Of a stretch of 64,000 nucleotides of DNA, positions 1 through 8,937 are shown piece by piece. The stretch's first letter is position 1; the number at the start of each line of letters is the position of its first letter. Location of the stretch: NCBI RefSeq assembly GCF_019351405.1, contig NZ_JAHWZX010000013.1:1-64000 (forward strand). The letters run 5' to 3'. The stretch is from Stakelama flava. Its GTDB lineage: Bacteria; Pseudomonadota; Alphaproteobacteria; Sphingomonadales; Sphingomonadaceae. Made by a program: the position numbers and the translations under genes. A model generated the notes under the pieces. The model had not been told where the DNA came from. It made no database searches and worked only from the letters and a program-made list of their open reading frames with translations.

Positions 1-159
1 CGTCTTGCGCCGCTCATCACCCAACAGGCCATCAAGGAACAGATTGGCCGATGCCGCTACCCGAGCCTGTGTGAACAGGCTGCCCATCCGCGCCTTCACA
101 TCGCGCAAAGACGTTGCCCATAGCTCCAGTTCGTCTCGATTGATGCGCCCGTCATCCAC
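1..159 (-). CDS. IS701-like transposase, N-terminal part (cut by window edge)
   Basis: The minus strand from a GTG at 159 reads in frame off the left edge and gives the typical start of an IS701-family DDE transposase, including LFTQARVAASANLFLDGLLG followed by DERRKT. A strong ribosome-binding site (GAGGAGG) lies just upstream of the GTG, which is why this start was chosen. Only about 53 residues are visible, so it cannot be told whether the element is intact. It lies only about 70 bp beyond the stop codon of the GH31 gene, so the element probably inserted at that gene's 3' edge. Family recognised from memory of the conserved N-terminus. Confidence 0.6.
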   Translation of the reverse strand, partial: MDDGRINRDELELWATSLRDVKARMGSLFTQARVAASANLFLDGLLGDERRKT

Positions 160-228
160 GGCCTCCTCACCATGGAAACCTATTGATTCAGAGTTCCAAT
201 CAATATGCAACTGTAATGATAGTCAAAT

Positions 229-2874
229 TTATGCGCCGCGGAGCGCTTTCATCATTGACGCGAAATGCGCCTTTACCTCTGGCGATGCATGGGTGCCCTC
301 GACTTCCTCCGGCAGCTTCGCCAGACGCTCATCGAAAGCACGCACCAGTATCGGCAGCTGTTCGGGATGATAGTCGATCAGCTGCCCCAGCTGGGCTGCC
401 AGCGACACATCGTCGGGCAACGGACTGGGCGAATCCCAATGATATTTTAGCCACTCGACCGCTGCCGCGGTCCGCTTCATACGATAGCGTAGCCCCGCCA
501 TGTCGACGGCATCATCCGCGAAACGCACGCTGACGCGGAGCGACTGGTCGACCGTCTGTGCCGGCACCGTGATCCGCGCAGTCAGCGTATCGCCGTCATA
601 GCTCCAGCTGCCTGCTTGTTGCGCATCGGCGCGACTATAGGCACGCCCATTCACCATCACGCTCTGCGGGATGGCTGCGTCAGGCAGCTCGATGGTAACC
701 TGCTTCGCCTGCGGCATGCCCGGATAGTGGCCTTGGCGTGGCGCGACGGTCAGCGTTGCCTCATGGGCATCGCGATGGCCTTCAATAGCAGTGAAGGCGT
801 ATTCGCCATGGCGATAGCCCTCGCTGTCGCCGGCGTCGGTATAGAGCCGCGTTGTCGCCGAACCGCCCGGGATCATGCGCAGCACGATGCTGCCGTTGTC
901 CATGTCCTGCAGCTTCTTCACCGACGGCGGGTTCATCGGCAGCACAGCGCCAGCATGCACGAACACCGGTACCTCGTTTAGCGTATAGTCGCAGGAGATC
1001 GTGCGCCCGCCGTCGATCACCTCGCCGCGGTTGCGATCGTACCAGCGACCGGGCGGCAGCCAGATCGACACCGTCGCCGCGCCGTCCTTCATCGCCTGGG
1101 CAACGGGGGCAACCAGCATGTCGTCGCCGAACATATATTCGTCGGGCGTGTCATAGGCCTTCGCCTCGTCCGGCCAATCATAATACAGCGGCCGCAACAG
1201 CGAGACGCCGGTATCATAGGCCTCACGCGAGGCGGTATAGATGTAAGGCACCATCGCATAGCGCTCATCGATCACCTCGCGCAGGGCGGCGAAGACCTCA
1301 GGCGAGAAGCGCCACGGTTCCTTGCGCAGCCCGGCTTCCTTCGACGAATGCGTGCGAAGGATCGGGCTGAACGCGCCGAACTGCATCCAACGGACATAAA
1401 GTTCCGGATCGATGTGCCGCTCTTTCTCTGGCACGTCGTCGGCGAACATGTGCCCGCCGATGTCATGGCTCCAATAGCCGTAGAGCACGTTCGACGCCGT
1501 CGCGGTGAAATAGGGCTGATAGGCCAGCGACTGCCAGGAGATCACCGAATCGCCGGAGAAGCCGACCTGATAGCGATGGTTCCCCAAGCCGCCCCAGCGA
1601 TGGTAGATGATCGCGCGATCCTGGCTTGCGCGATGCATGTGCGTGTAGAACACATAGTTCAGCCACCAGGTGTTGGAGAGGCCGGGCAGTTTTTTCGAAT
1701 CGGGCCATTGCTGCCAGTCGAGCCACCAGAAATCGACGCCCTCGGCACGCAGCGGATCGAGCACGGTATCGAACAGGCTGGTCATGAAGCGCTTGTCGGC
1801 AGTTTCGATGCCGATCTGCTTGCCGTTGTGTACGCCCATCGCCTTGGCGAAGGCGGGATAGCTGGCCTCGTCGGGCGTCATGCCCGATGCAGGGTGGAGG
1901 TTGAGCGTCGTCTGCAGCTTCTGACTATGCAGCCAAGCGAGGAACCGCGGGGGATCGGGAAACAGGCTCTTGTTCCAGGTATAACCGCTCCAGCCGACGA
2001 GCTGATCGAATGCGTCTTTCTTGGCGTATTTCGGGTCCCAGCTGAGTCCGTCGGTGCGGTGCCAGTCCATATCTATGACCAACACGTCGAGCGGAATGCG
2101 GTACTTTCCGAAATTGCCGACCAGATCGCGGAATTCGCTGTCCGAATAATTCCAGTAGCGCGACCACCAATAGCCGAACGCGAAGCGCGGCGGCATCGGC
2201 TCGCGCCCCGCGATCTTGGCGTAATCGCCCAGGATGTCTTCGTATTGGTGGCCGTAGCCGAGAAAATAGAGGTCCTGGCAAGCGGCGCAGCTACGCTTCT
2301 TCACCCAAGGCCAATCGCTGTCATCGAACAGAAAACTCTTCGAATCGTCGATGACGTGCCAGCCGGCGCGCGAGATGAGGCCCTGATCAAGATCGAGCTT
2401 CTTGCCGGTATCGAGCTGAGTGTCGCCGCGATAGCGGTCGAGCGTGCGCGCGGTGCCCTTGAGATTGGCTGCATCCGCTTCGCCGGGATGCCAGGTGAAG
2501 GCGGTCTTGAAGCCTTTTGACTGGACGGTGAGATTGCTGGCGTCGAACCGGCCGCTGCCAAGCGTATAAGTGAGGCTGAGTGAAGCGGTGTCGATCTGCA
2601 GCTTGCCGTCATGCGTGCTAGTCGTGAATTGCGGCACCGGCTGGTTGCGCTCGACGAAAATTTGCGACGGTGCATCGACGAAGTGGCCATCGGGTGACCA
2701 TTCCATGCGGATAACGCGTGGTGTAAGTACGGTGAAGCGGACATGGTCGCGCTGTACGACCGCAGCCGGTTTGGCGGCGCCGTGCATGGCGGGTTCGCTA
2801 GCCTGGACCGCCGGTACCGACAATGCCGTCGCGGCAAGCAGCGCAGCGGCGCAGCGTAGACATTCGAAATTCAT
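229..2874 (-). CDS. GH31 family alpha-glycosidase, secreted
   Basis: Glycoside hydrolase family 31 (alpha-glucosidase / alpha-xylosidase clan), 881 aa. The ATG at 2874 was chosen because it begins a clear signal peptide ending near AVQAS and has GGTGGGA upstream; the longer reading frame adds 20 unconvincing residues. An N-terminal beta-sandwich is followed by the (beta/alpha)8 barrel with the predicted nucleophile in WLDWQQ (about D386) and acid/base Asp in GFSGDS (about D442), then a C-terminal beta domain. The nucleophile motif is WLDWQQ rather than the WxDMNE of classical alpha-glucosidases, so the substrate cannot be assigned. It is monocistronic here, separated from the fucosidase/rhamnose operon by transposon debris, and probably acts on alpha-linked glycan side chains in the periplasm. 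Confidence 0.9.
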   Translation of the reverse strand: MNFECLRCAAALLAATALSVPAVQASEPAMHGAAKPAAVVQRDHVRFTVLTPRVIRMEWSPDGHFVDAPSQIFVERNQPVPQFTTSTHDGKLQIDTASLSLTYTLGSGRFDASNLTVQSKGFKTAFTWHPGEADAANLKGTARTLDRYRGDTQLDTGKKLDLDQGLISRAGWHVIDDSKSFLFDDSDWPWVKKRSCAACQDLYFLGYGHQYEDILGDYAKIAGREPMPPRFAFGYWWSRYWNYSDSEFRDLVGNFGKYRIPLDVLVIDMDWHRTDGLSWDPKYAKKDAFDQLVGWSGYTWNKSLFPDPPRFLAWLHSQKLQTTLNLHPASGMTPDEASYPAFAKAMGVHNGKQIGIETADKRFMTSLFDTVLDPLRAEGVDFWWLDWQQWPDSKKLPGLSNTWWLNYVFYTHMHRASQDRAIIYHRWGGLGNHRYQVGFSGDSVISWQSLAYQPYFTATASNVLYGYWSHDIGGHMFADDVPEKERHIDPELYVRWMQFGAFSPILRTHSSKEAGLRKEPWRFSPEVFAALREVIDERYAMVPYIYTASREAYDTGVSLLRPLYYDWPDEAKAYDTPDEYMFGDDMLVAPVAQAMKDGAATVSIWLPPGRWYDRNRGEVIDGGRTISCDYTLNEVPVFVHAGAVLPMNPPSVKKLQDMDNGSIVLRMIPGGSATTRLYTDAGDSEGYRHGEYAFTAIEGHRDAHEATLTVAPRQGHYPGMPQAKQVTIELPDAAIPQSVMVNGRAYSRADAQQAGSWSYDGDTLTARITVPAQTVDQSLRVSVRFADDAVDMAGLRYRMKRTAAAVEWLKYHWDSPSPLPDDVSLAAQLGQLIDYHPEQLPILVRAFDERLAKLPEEVEGTHASPEVKAHFASMMKALRGA

Positions 2875-3134
2875 TTCAATATTCCCACCATGTGCTCTGT
2901 CGGAAGTATTCGGCTGACCCCGGCATACGGTCAAGACTTAACCAGGTGCGACGAGAGTTTGTGAATTCCAAATATACCTGCCTTCCGTTAGGTTTTCCGA
3001 TGATTGCAACAGCACCGTCAATCCGACGAAACTAGAGACTTGCGGCTAATTACCAGCTCGACCGCCGACGATTTGTCTGCACGTGTCGCGACATGGCCGG
3101 ACACCGCCCGTTTCCAGCTCGAAAAATGGAGAAG

Positions 3135-3296
3135 TTCATGCGCAGTCACCTTCACCACTGTCTCGAAACTGCTGTTCCCGCGCCTGCGGACCTTCTCCCC
3201 CTCGACCTTCAGGTCATAGATCGTGATGCGCGTCAGCAGATCGCCGACCAGTTGCCGCTCCTCGGGCGTGCGCGCTAGCGACACGAAGCCGTCGAC
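3135..3296 (-). pseudogene. Fragment resembling the C-terminus of an M1-type aminopeptidase/permease
   Basis: Directly downstream of, and in frame with, the truncated IS630 transposase the reading frame changes character to SLARTPEERQLVGDLL and TRITIYDLKVEGEKVRRR. This resembles the C-terminal region of the large ABC-permease/M1 aminopeptidase proteins of sphingomonads. Only about 54 residues survive before the frame degenerates. It is read as the remains of a gene destroyed when the insertion sequence recombined. The family call is from memory and is tentative; that it is a fragment and not a gene is much surer. Confidence 0.4.
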
Positions 3297-3962
3297 CAGC
3301 TCGGGCACCAGAACCTGTGCCACATAAGCTTCGAACCAGTCGCCGTTGATCGGCCCGTCGAGCACCATCGGCGCGACCATGCCGGTCATGCGCAGGCCCG
3401 CAACCAGCGTGGTGGTCTTGCGGTGGCCGTGCGGGAAGCCCATCCGCAACCGCTCGGCTTTTCCGGCAGCGCGTGTGGCTGCGGGTCATGTTGGTGGCGG
3501 TCCAGGTCTCATCGATGAAGACGAGGCGCTCGGGTTCGAGGTCGATCTGGCCGTCGAACCAATGCCGACGTTGCCTCAGGACGTCGGGGCGGTCCTGCTC
3601 GATCGCGTGCCCGGTCTTTTTTTGCGCGTTATCCCGTGACGCACGAAGAAGCGATGCACCGTGCCGATCCCAATCGGAGCGCCGCGCTCGATCAGCGGCG
3701 CCTGAACCTCGACCAGGGTCATGTCGCCCTGTTCGGCGATCAGTTCCCGAATGAAGCCGCCCTGCGCTTCGATCTTGCCCGAATGCCGGTCACCGCCGCG
3801 CGGCCTGGCCACGGCCTGACCATGCTCCAGCGCAAGTCCTCGCCCGCGGATCGCGCTCGACACACTGACACCGAAGCGGGCCGCCGCCGCACGGCAACTC
3901 AGACCACCATCAATCGTTGCAACAACCCTGTCCCGAAGATCCCGTGAAAGCGTTCGTGCCAT
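3297..3962 (-). pseudogene. IS630-family transposase, frameshifted and 3'-truncated
   Basis: The N-terminal part starts at 3962 (MARTLSRDLRDRVV, a helix-turn-helix with the ISL-type RAAAARFGVS motif) and continues to RHGITRKK. It then has to change frame at an A7G run (3616-3623) into KTGHAIEQDRP and LVFIDETW, the latter carrying the catalytic DE of the DDE domain. A second frame change near 3458 is needed to reach RMGFPHGHRKTTTLVAGL and GPINGDWFEAY. The frame then leaves the transposase at VLVPEL, before the third catalytic acid. The first shift may be programmed, because IS630 elements often use such A-runs. The second shift and the lost C-terminus show that this copy is dead. It lies between the cut end of lldD and the peptidase fragment, so it marks a deletion junction. 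Confidence 0.75.
3616..3623 (-). other. A7G slippery run in IS630 transposase
   Basis: On the minus strand the codons CGC AAA AAA AGA sit at the point where the transposase must go to the -1 frame. A one-base backward slip on the A-run gives AAA AAA AAG ACC and restores the family sequence KKTGHAIE. Programmed -1 frameshifting at such A-runs is known in IS630 elements; that it operates here is an inference. Confidence 0.45.
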
Positions 3963-4034
3963 CCATGCTGACCTCCTTCCACCAGCACGAAGCGTGAATC
4001 ACATCGGAACAACAAATAAAATCTTTGACGAGTC

Positions 4035-4483
4035 AGATCGTATGGAAAACGCTCTTGGCAAGCAGGTCGCGCATGAAGGCCGGTCGAGGATCATGTAAAG
4101 TTAAAACCAGAACGGTCTGGTAGTCCCGGCTGCAACTTCGCCCAGCAGACAGGCGGATACCGTGGACAGGCAGAACGGAATACCTGCCCTTTCGGCGGCG
4201 CCCGCAACCTGCACCTCTCCGCAACGGACGTCATGCCCGGAAGTCCGACCGGGGCAAGCGCGATCGGCAACGCCAGTTTCTGTCCCAAAATCTCGGTCGA
4301 CAGGTCGAGCTGCGACACGCCGGTCAGAATGCGCTGGCGCAGCGCAATGCGTTCGAGATCGGCGACGTTTCACCGCAGCGTCACTTCGGCATAGGAACCG
4401 CCGTCGATATAGTCGAACAGGAAACGCGGCAGGCGACGACGCGCAAGCTCGCGATAATCGAGCGCAAAAGCTGCCCAGCCCAT
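4035..4483 (-). pseudogene. lldD: L-lactate dehydrogenase (FMN, LldD-type), truncated pseudogene
   Basis: The ATG at 4483 overlaps the stop of the L-rhamnose dehydrogenase gene as TAATG, so this was the translationally coupled last gene of the operon. It encodes the start of an FMN-dependent L-lactate dehydrogenase ([20 protein letters not shown], then [17 protein letters not shown]). A TGA interrupts it after about 37 codons, at least one frameshift follows near GMTSVAE, and the sequence ends near FMRDLLAKS where it meets the IS630 debris. Roughly the first 40 percent of a normal gene of about 380 codons is left, and the FMN-binding and catalytic-His region is gone. The intact enzyme would have oxidised the L-lactate made by the rhamnose pathway to pyruvate. 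Confidence 0.85.
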
Positions 4484-5253
4484 TATTGCAGGTTCACGAA
4501 AGCGCCACCGTCGACCAGCAGCGCCGCCCCGGTGACATATCCCGACAACTCATCGCTGGCGAGGAATACGGTCGGACCGACCATGTCCTGCGGCTGGCCC
4601 AGACGCCCGAGCGGTACCCGCCCCTCCATATATCGCCGCTTGTCCGTGTCGGCGAGGTCGTCCTTGTTGATGTCGGTAAGGATGGTGCCGGGAAGCAGCG
4701 CGTTGCAGCGGATGCCGTGCTTGCCCAGCGCGATCGCTGTCGATTGCATCAACGATAGCACACCTGCCTTGGTGGGAGTGTAGTGCGTCTGATATTCGCC
4801 GCCGACCAGAGCGGAAATCGACGACATGGCGATGATCGAACCGCCATGTCCCTGCTTGACCATCTGGTTTGCCGCCGCCTGCACCATGAAATAGGCACCG
4901 TGCAGATTGACGCGCATCGTGCGTTCAAATGTCTCAGCAGGCATATCGAGAAACGCGTGAAACGGGCAGATCCCGGCATTGTTGACGAATATGTCGACGC
5001 CACCCAGCGCTTTTACCGTGTGGCTGATCAGGCGGGTTGCGCTTTCGGCTTCGGCCACGTCCCCTTGAACGGCGATGGCCCTTTGCCCGAGCGCCTCTAT
5101 CTCGGCGACGGCGGAATCGGCTCCGTTGGAATCGTTGGCGAAGTTCACGGCGACATCCGCCCCATGCCGCGCACAGCCGATCGCCACCGCGCGGCCGATG
5201 CCTGCCGACGCTCCGGTCACGCACACGCGTTTTCCTTCCAGCAATTTGGACAC
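4483..5253 (-). CDS. L-rhamnose 1-dehydrogenase (SDR family)
   Basis: NAD(P)-dependent short-chain dehydrogenase, 256 aa, predicted to oxidise L-rhamnose to L-rhamnono-lactone, the first step of the non-phosphorylating rhamnose pathway. It has the cofactor motif TGASAGIG (residues 13-20), NNAG near 91-94 and the catalytic Y158xxxK162. [15 protein letters not shown] and the C-terminus DGGAFVNLQ closely match characterised L-rhamnose 1-dehydrogenases of Azotobacter and Sphingomonas type, as I recall them. It follows the alpha-L-fucosidase by 10 bp and overlaps lldD, so it is expressed from the long operon starting at 17236. The other rhamnose-pathway genes lie 20 kb away at 25222-30087. A related substrate such as L-fucose or L-lyxose cannot be excluded. 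Confidence 0.8.
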   Translation of the reverse strand: MSKLLEGKRVCVTGASAGIGRAVAIGCARHGADVAVNFANDSNGADSAVAEIEALGQRAIAVQGDVAEAESATRLISHTVKALGGVDIFVNNAGICPFHAFLDMPAETFERTMRVNLHGAYFMVQAAANQMVKQGHGGSIIAMSSISALVGGEYQTHYTPTKAGVLSLMQSTAIALGKHGIRCNALLPGTILTDINKDDLADTDKRRYMEGRVPLGRLGQPQDMVGPTVFLASDELSGYVTGAALLVDGGAFVNLQ

Positions 5254-5263
5254 CGCTATTTCC

Positions 5264-6856
5264 TTATCCCTTGAACCTGATGCGTAGCGTGTAGGGCATA
5301 TCCGTGCCTGCGCCGTCGGGCAGCATGACCTTCAAACCGGTGTCGTCCTGCTGCCACTTGGCGGCGCCGTACCCCAGCACTTCGATACTGGCGATCGGCT
5401 TGGTCAGATACGGCGACCCGGCGTACATCGTCTTGATAAGCGCGGTGCCGTCGGCAGGCCGTTCCATGCCGATGGCGTAGAGCGTATCACCCTTCGTCGT
5501 GAATCGGATGTCGGACGGCGTCCAGGATTTGTTTGGGTTTTCGCTCTTCTGACCGGTTTCGCTGGTCGTCGGGCCTTCACCGAAATATTTCCACGGCCGC
5601 GAGCCATAGATCGCCTCGCCATTCACCTTCAGCCATTTGCCCATTCCCAGCAGGACGTCCTGCGCCTGTTGCGGAATGGTGCCGTCGGCTTTCGGGCCGA
5701 TGTTGAGCAGCAGGTTGCCGTTCTTTGCCACCACATCGACCAGATCCTGGGTCAGCGACTTGGCGGTGCGATATTCATCGTCCTGCGCATAGCCCCAGCT
5801 GTGTACAGATACCGAGGTATCGGTTTGCCAAGGCTCCAGCCGGAGCGCGTCGAGCTTCCCGCGTTCGATATCGAACAAAGCGGTCCCGCTTTCGAACTGC
5901 TCGCCCTTGTACGCGATCGCCGGGGCGTACCCGTACTTGCGCCCGCTATTATAATAATAGGCGGCGAATTTCTGCATGTCCGGCTCGAACGCAGGCGCGC
6001 TGGTCCACCAGTCGAGGTAGATCATTTCCGGCTTGTATTTGTCGACGATCTCGGTCGTGCGCGCCAGCCAGTCGTCAAGGAACTGCTGGTTTGGGGGGAA
6101 CCAGTTTTCCAGATGGCTGGGGTCTGGGACGCTGCCCTTAGGGTCGGCGGGAAGTGCGCGCGGAGCCGCGGGACCGTACAGCCCGGCATAGCGCGGATCA
6201 TTGACATCGCTGTCATATCCACGGCCCACACCGTACCACCACCAATGTTCGGCGCGGTGTGAAGACAGGCCGAAATGCATCCCCGCCTTGCGCGCGGCGG
6301 TCATCAATTCACCCGCCGTGTCCCGCTTCGGCCCCATTTCGGTGACGTCCCAATGCGTCATGTCGCTGTCGTACATGGCGAAACCGTCGCAGTGTTCGGC
6401 AACGGGAATGACATATTTCGCGCCAGCATCCTGAAACAACCTGATCCAGCGGGCGGCATCGAACTTGTCTGCGGTGAATTCGGGAATGAAGTCCTTGTAC
6501 CCGAACTTCGACTGCGGGCCGTAGACGTTGCGGTGATAGGTAAACGCCGCGTTGTGCGGCTCGTACATGTTGCGCGAATACCATTCGCTGGCAAAGCCAG
6601 GCACCGAATAGACACCCCAGTGAATAAAGATGCCGAACTTCGCATCGCGAAACCATTCGGGCACCTGAAACGCCTTCAGCGATCCCCATTCAGCCTTGTA
6701 CGGGCCATCCTTGATGCCTTTGGCGACCTGATCAAGCTGATGCTCGACCGGCGCCTTCTGGAAATCCATCGGAAATTTTACTTCGCTATCCTGCGCCATG
6801 GCGGGCATGGCAACCGATCCCGCAAGCGCGGCGAGCAACACGGCCTTCAGCTTCAT
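5264..6856 (-). CDS. GH29 alpha-L-fucosidase, secreted
   Basis: Exo-acting alpha-L-fucosidase of family GH29, 530 aa with a cleavable signal peptide (MKLKAVLLAALAGSVAMPAM, AQD), so periplasmic or exported. The ATG at 6856 was preferred over a TTG two codons earlier because AGGGGAA lies at the right distance. Family blocks are clear: FGIFIHWGVYSVP (about 74-86), SEWYSRNMY, EHCDGFAMYDS (153-163) and the nucleophile Asp in IYLDWW (about D282), followed by NGNLLLNIGPKADG and a small C-terminal beta domain. It starts 2 bp after the stop of the GH42 gene and ends 10 bp before rhamnose dehydrogenase, which suggests the locus handles deoxy-sugar-decorated glycans. Confidence 0.93.
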   Translation of the reverse strand: MKLKAVLLAALAGSVAMPAMAQDSEVKFPMDFQKAPVEHQLDQVAKGIKDGPYKAEWGSLKAFQVPEWFRDAKFGIFIHWGVYSVPGFASEWYSRNMYEPHNAAFTYHRNVYGPQSKFGYKDFIPEFTADKFDAARWIRLFQDAGAKYVIPVAEHCDGFAMYDSDMTHWDVTEMGPKRDTAGELMTAARKAGMHFGLSSHRAEHWWWYGVGRGYDSDVNDPRYAGLYGPAAPRALPADPKGSVPDPSHLENWFPPNQQFLDDWLARTTEIVDKYKPEMIYLDWWTSAPAFEPDMQKFAAYYYNSGRKYGYAPAIAYKGEQFESGTALFDIERGKLDALRLEPWQTDTSVSVHSWGYAQDDEYRTAKSLTQDLVDVVAKNGNLLLNIGPKADGTIPQQAQDVLLGMGKWLKVNGEAIYGSRPWKYFGEGPTTSETGQKSENPNKSWTPSDIRFTTKGDTLYAIGMERPADGTALIKTMYAGSPYLTKPIASIEVLGYGAAKWQQDDTGLKVMLPDGAGTDMPYTLRIRFKG

Positions 6857-6858
6857 CC

Positions 6859-8937
6859 TCAATTCCCCTTTGCACGTTCGAGGACGGCTACACCCTCCGG
6901 CTTCAATCCAACCGCCTCAGTCGCGCCGCCATTCAACAAATCCCGCATCGTTTCCGGCAGGGTGACGTTGCGTTCGTCACGCCCATGGTTGATCAGGATC
7001 ACGATGCGTCGTCCGTCTCCGCGCCGCGTCATCAGTTCGACATGGTCGGGCACAGCAAAATCGGGCTTCACCCCCGCGGCATCCATCGCGTGCTTCATCA
7101 AGGGCGCCATCAGGCTGTCATCGATCAGCGCACCGACATAGGTGATCGAACCTTTGCCCACCTGGCGTTCGATGGCGGCGGGATGACCGTCGATCCAGCC
7201 ATTCGCCTTGCCATAGCGAAGCAGCACCTTCGTATCGGGTGACTTCACCGACAAATCCTCGGCCCATATCTTCGCGCTGCCGCCGTTGACCGCCACCGGT
7301 TCGTCCAGCGCGTAGAATTGTTCGACCCGGCCACCCAGCAGTTCGGCCAGCGGCCCGGGCTGGCGCTCTAGGTGCAGGCGGTTGAACGCATCCTTCAGCC
7401 CCGACCGCGGGCCCAGGATCAAATGCCCGCCGCCACGTACATAATCGGCCAGATGTTCGGCCATCGCATCGGTGATGATGTTCAGGTCCGGCGCAACCAC
7501 CAGCTTGTACTGCGACAAGGGTCCGGCCGCCTCGACGATGTCTACCGCGCCCAGCGCGTCCTTCAGCGGGCGATAATAATCAAGCAACACCTCGATCTGG
7601 TCATAATCCTCGTGATGCTTCTGAAAATCGATCGCCCAGCGGCTGTCATAATCCTGCACGATCGCGACCGGGGATACCGGCTCGGTACTGGCGAGCGCGT
7701 CCGACGTCCGGGCAAAGTCCTTTCCGATACGGGCGATCTCGTCATAGATCGGCAACGGCTCGCCGCCGGGACCGATCACTGATCCGTGCATGGTTTCCTG
7801 ACCATTCAGCGCGTTTCGCCATTGCCAGTACAGTACCGCATCGGCGCCATGACCGACCGCCTGCCAAGCCATGGCTCGTGTTTCGCCGGGATACAGGATG
7901 TTGCTGACCGGCGCCCAGTTTACGAAGCCGGGCTGCGTTTCCATCACCCAGAAATTCTTGCGCTTCCATCCGCGCACCAGATCGTGCGTCGCGCCGTTGC
8001 GATAGGGTTCGAGGTGCCCCTGCCCGACATAATCGTCCCACGACGCGAAATCGAGGTCGCGGTTGATCGCATAGCGGTCGAAGCGGTTGGCCCAGCCAAG
8101 CCCGCCAAGATTGGTGGTGATGAATTGTTGAGGATCGGCACCGGCACGGATAACATCGAACTGGTTCTTCTGGAAATCGACCCACTGCCCGGTAATGAAC
8201 CGCTTGAGGTCTAGCATCAGGCCCGGATTGTTCTTGTCGCTGTTGAACGGAACCTGGTCCCAGGCGGTATAGGTTTGCGACCAATAGGCGGTCGTCCAGA
8301 CCTCGTTCAGGCGGTCGAGCGTCTTGTACTTCGCTTTCAGCCATTCGTGCCATGCGTTGCGAGCGGCGGGATCGTAGCTTTCGTCAGTATATTCATTGCC
8401 GATCTGCCAGCCGATGACATTGGGTTCGTGGCCCAGCGCCGTCACCATCCGCGATACGATGTCGCGGCAAAATGCACGATAGCGCGGGCTGGAGATTGAA
8501 AATTGCCTGCGCCCGCCATGTCCCACCTGATCGCCATCGCTGGTGATGCGAAGGATGTCGGGATATTTCTGGCTCATCCATGCAGGTGGCGTGTCAGTGG
8601 GTGTGCCGATCACGACCTTGATATCGTATTTCCCGGCAAGACGCACCGCGCGCACGAGCCACGACATGTCATATTCGCCCTCGCGCGGCTCCATCCGGCT
8701 CCACGCGAATTCACCGATGCGAACCACATTGGCGCCGTGCGCCTTCATAAGCCGCAAGTCTTCGGCCCAGCTTTCCTCGGGCCATTGTTCGGGATACCAG
8801 GCCGATCCAAGCCACAGCCGCGAAAACTGCACATCGCGCGCGGCCTTTGCATTCTGGGCCGGGCGTGCGGGATGCGCCAAGGCAGGGGCCGGGATTGCCA
8901 GCGCGAGCATCGGCGCAAGGCAAAGGGCGCGTCTCAT
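6859..8937 (-). CDS. GH42 beta-galactosidase, secreted
   Basis: Family GH42 beta-galactosidase (692 aa) that would remove terminal beta-galactose. A signal peptide covers the first 21 or so residues. The barrel begins at LGSAWYPEQWPEESW. Acid/base is E182 in GWQIGNEY and the nucleophile is E333 in FWVMETQPG. A trimerisation-like domain (LVVAPDLNIITD, GGHLILGPRSG) and a short C-terminal beta domain complete the normal GH42 layout. The start is fixed by an ATGA overlap with the upstream SDR gene at 8934-8937; longer frames running to 9330 are only read-through of that gene. A paralogue with the same architecture lies at 32010-34106. Confidence 0.93.
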   Translation of the reverse strand: MRRALCLAPMLALAIPAPALAHPARPAQNAKAARDVQFSRLWLGSAWYPEQWPEESWAEDLRLMKAHGANVVRIGEFAWSRMEPREGEYDMSWLVRAVRLAGKYDIKVVIGTPTDTPPAWMSQKYPDILRITSDGDQVGHGGRRQFSISSPRYRAFCRDIVSRMVTALGHEPNVIGWQIGNEYTDESYDPAARNAWHEWLKAKYKTLDRLNEVWTTAYWSQTYTAWDQVPFNSDKNNPGLMLDLKRFITGQWVDFQKNQFDVIRAGADPQQFITTNLGGLGWANRFDRYAINRDLDFASWDDYVGQGHLEPYRNGATHDLVRGWKRKNFWVMETQPGFVNWAPVSNILYPGETRAMAWQAVGHGADAVLYWQWRNALNGQETMHGSVIGPGGEPLPIYDEIARIGKDFARTSDALASTEPVSPVAIVQDYDSRWAIDFQKHHEDYDQIEVLLDYYRPLKDALGAVDIVEAAGPLSQYKLVVAPDLNIITDAMAEHLADYVRGGGHLILGPRSGLKDAFNRLHLERQPGPLAELLGGRVEQFYALDEPVAVNGGSAKIWAEDLSVKSPDTKVLLRYGKANGWIDGHPAAIERQVGKGSITYVGALIDDSLMAPLMKHAMDAAGVKPDFAVPDHVELMTRRGDGRRIVILINHGRDERNVTLPETMRDLLNGGATEAVGLKPEGVAVLERAKGN

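Noticed and set aside
1348-2520. Plus-strand frame of about 390 codons
   Set aside because: It is antisense to the GH31 barrel, with GC-rich codon bias mirrored from the real gene and no family resemblance.
3018-3449. A 143-aa protein as a novel gene
   Set aside because: It is a chance fusion of an IS630 tail with a peptidase-like fragment and a degenerate end; no start signal of its own.
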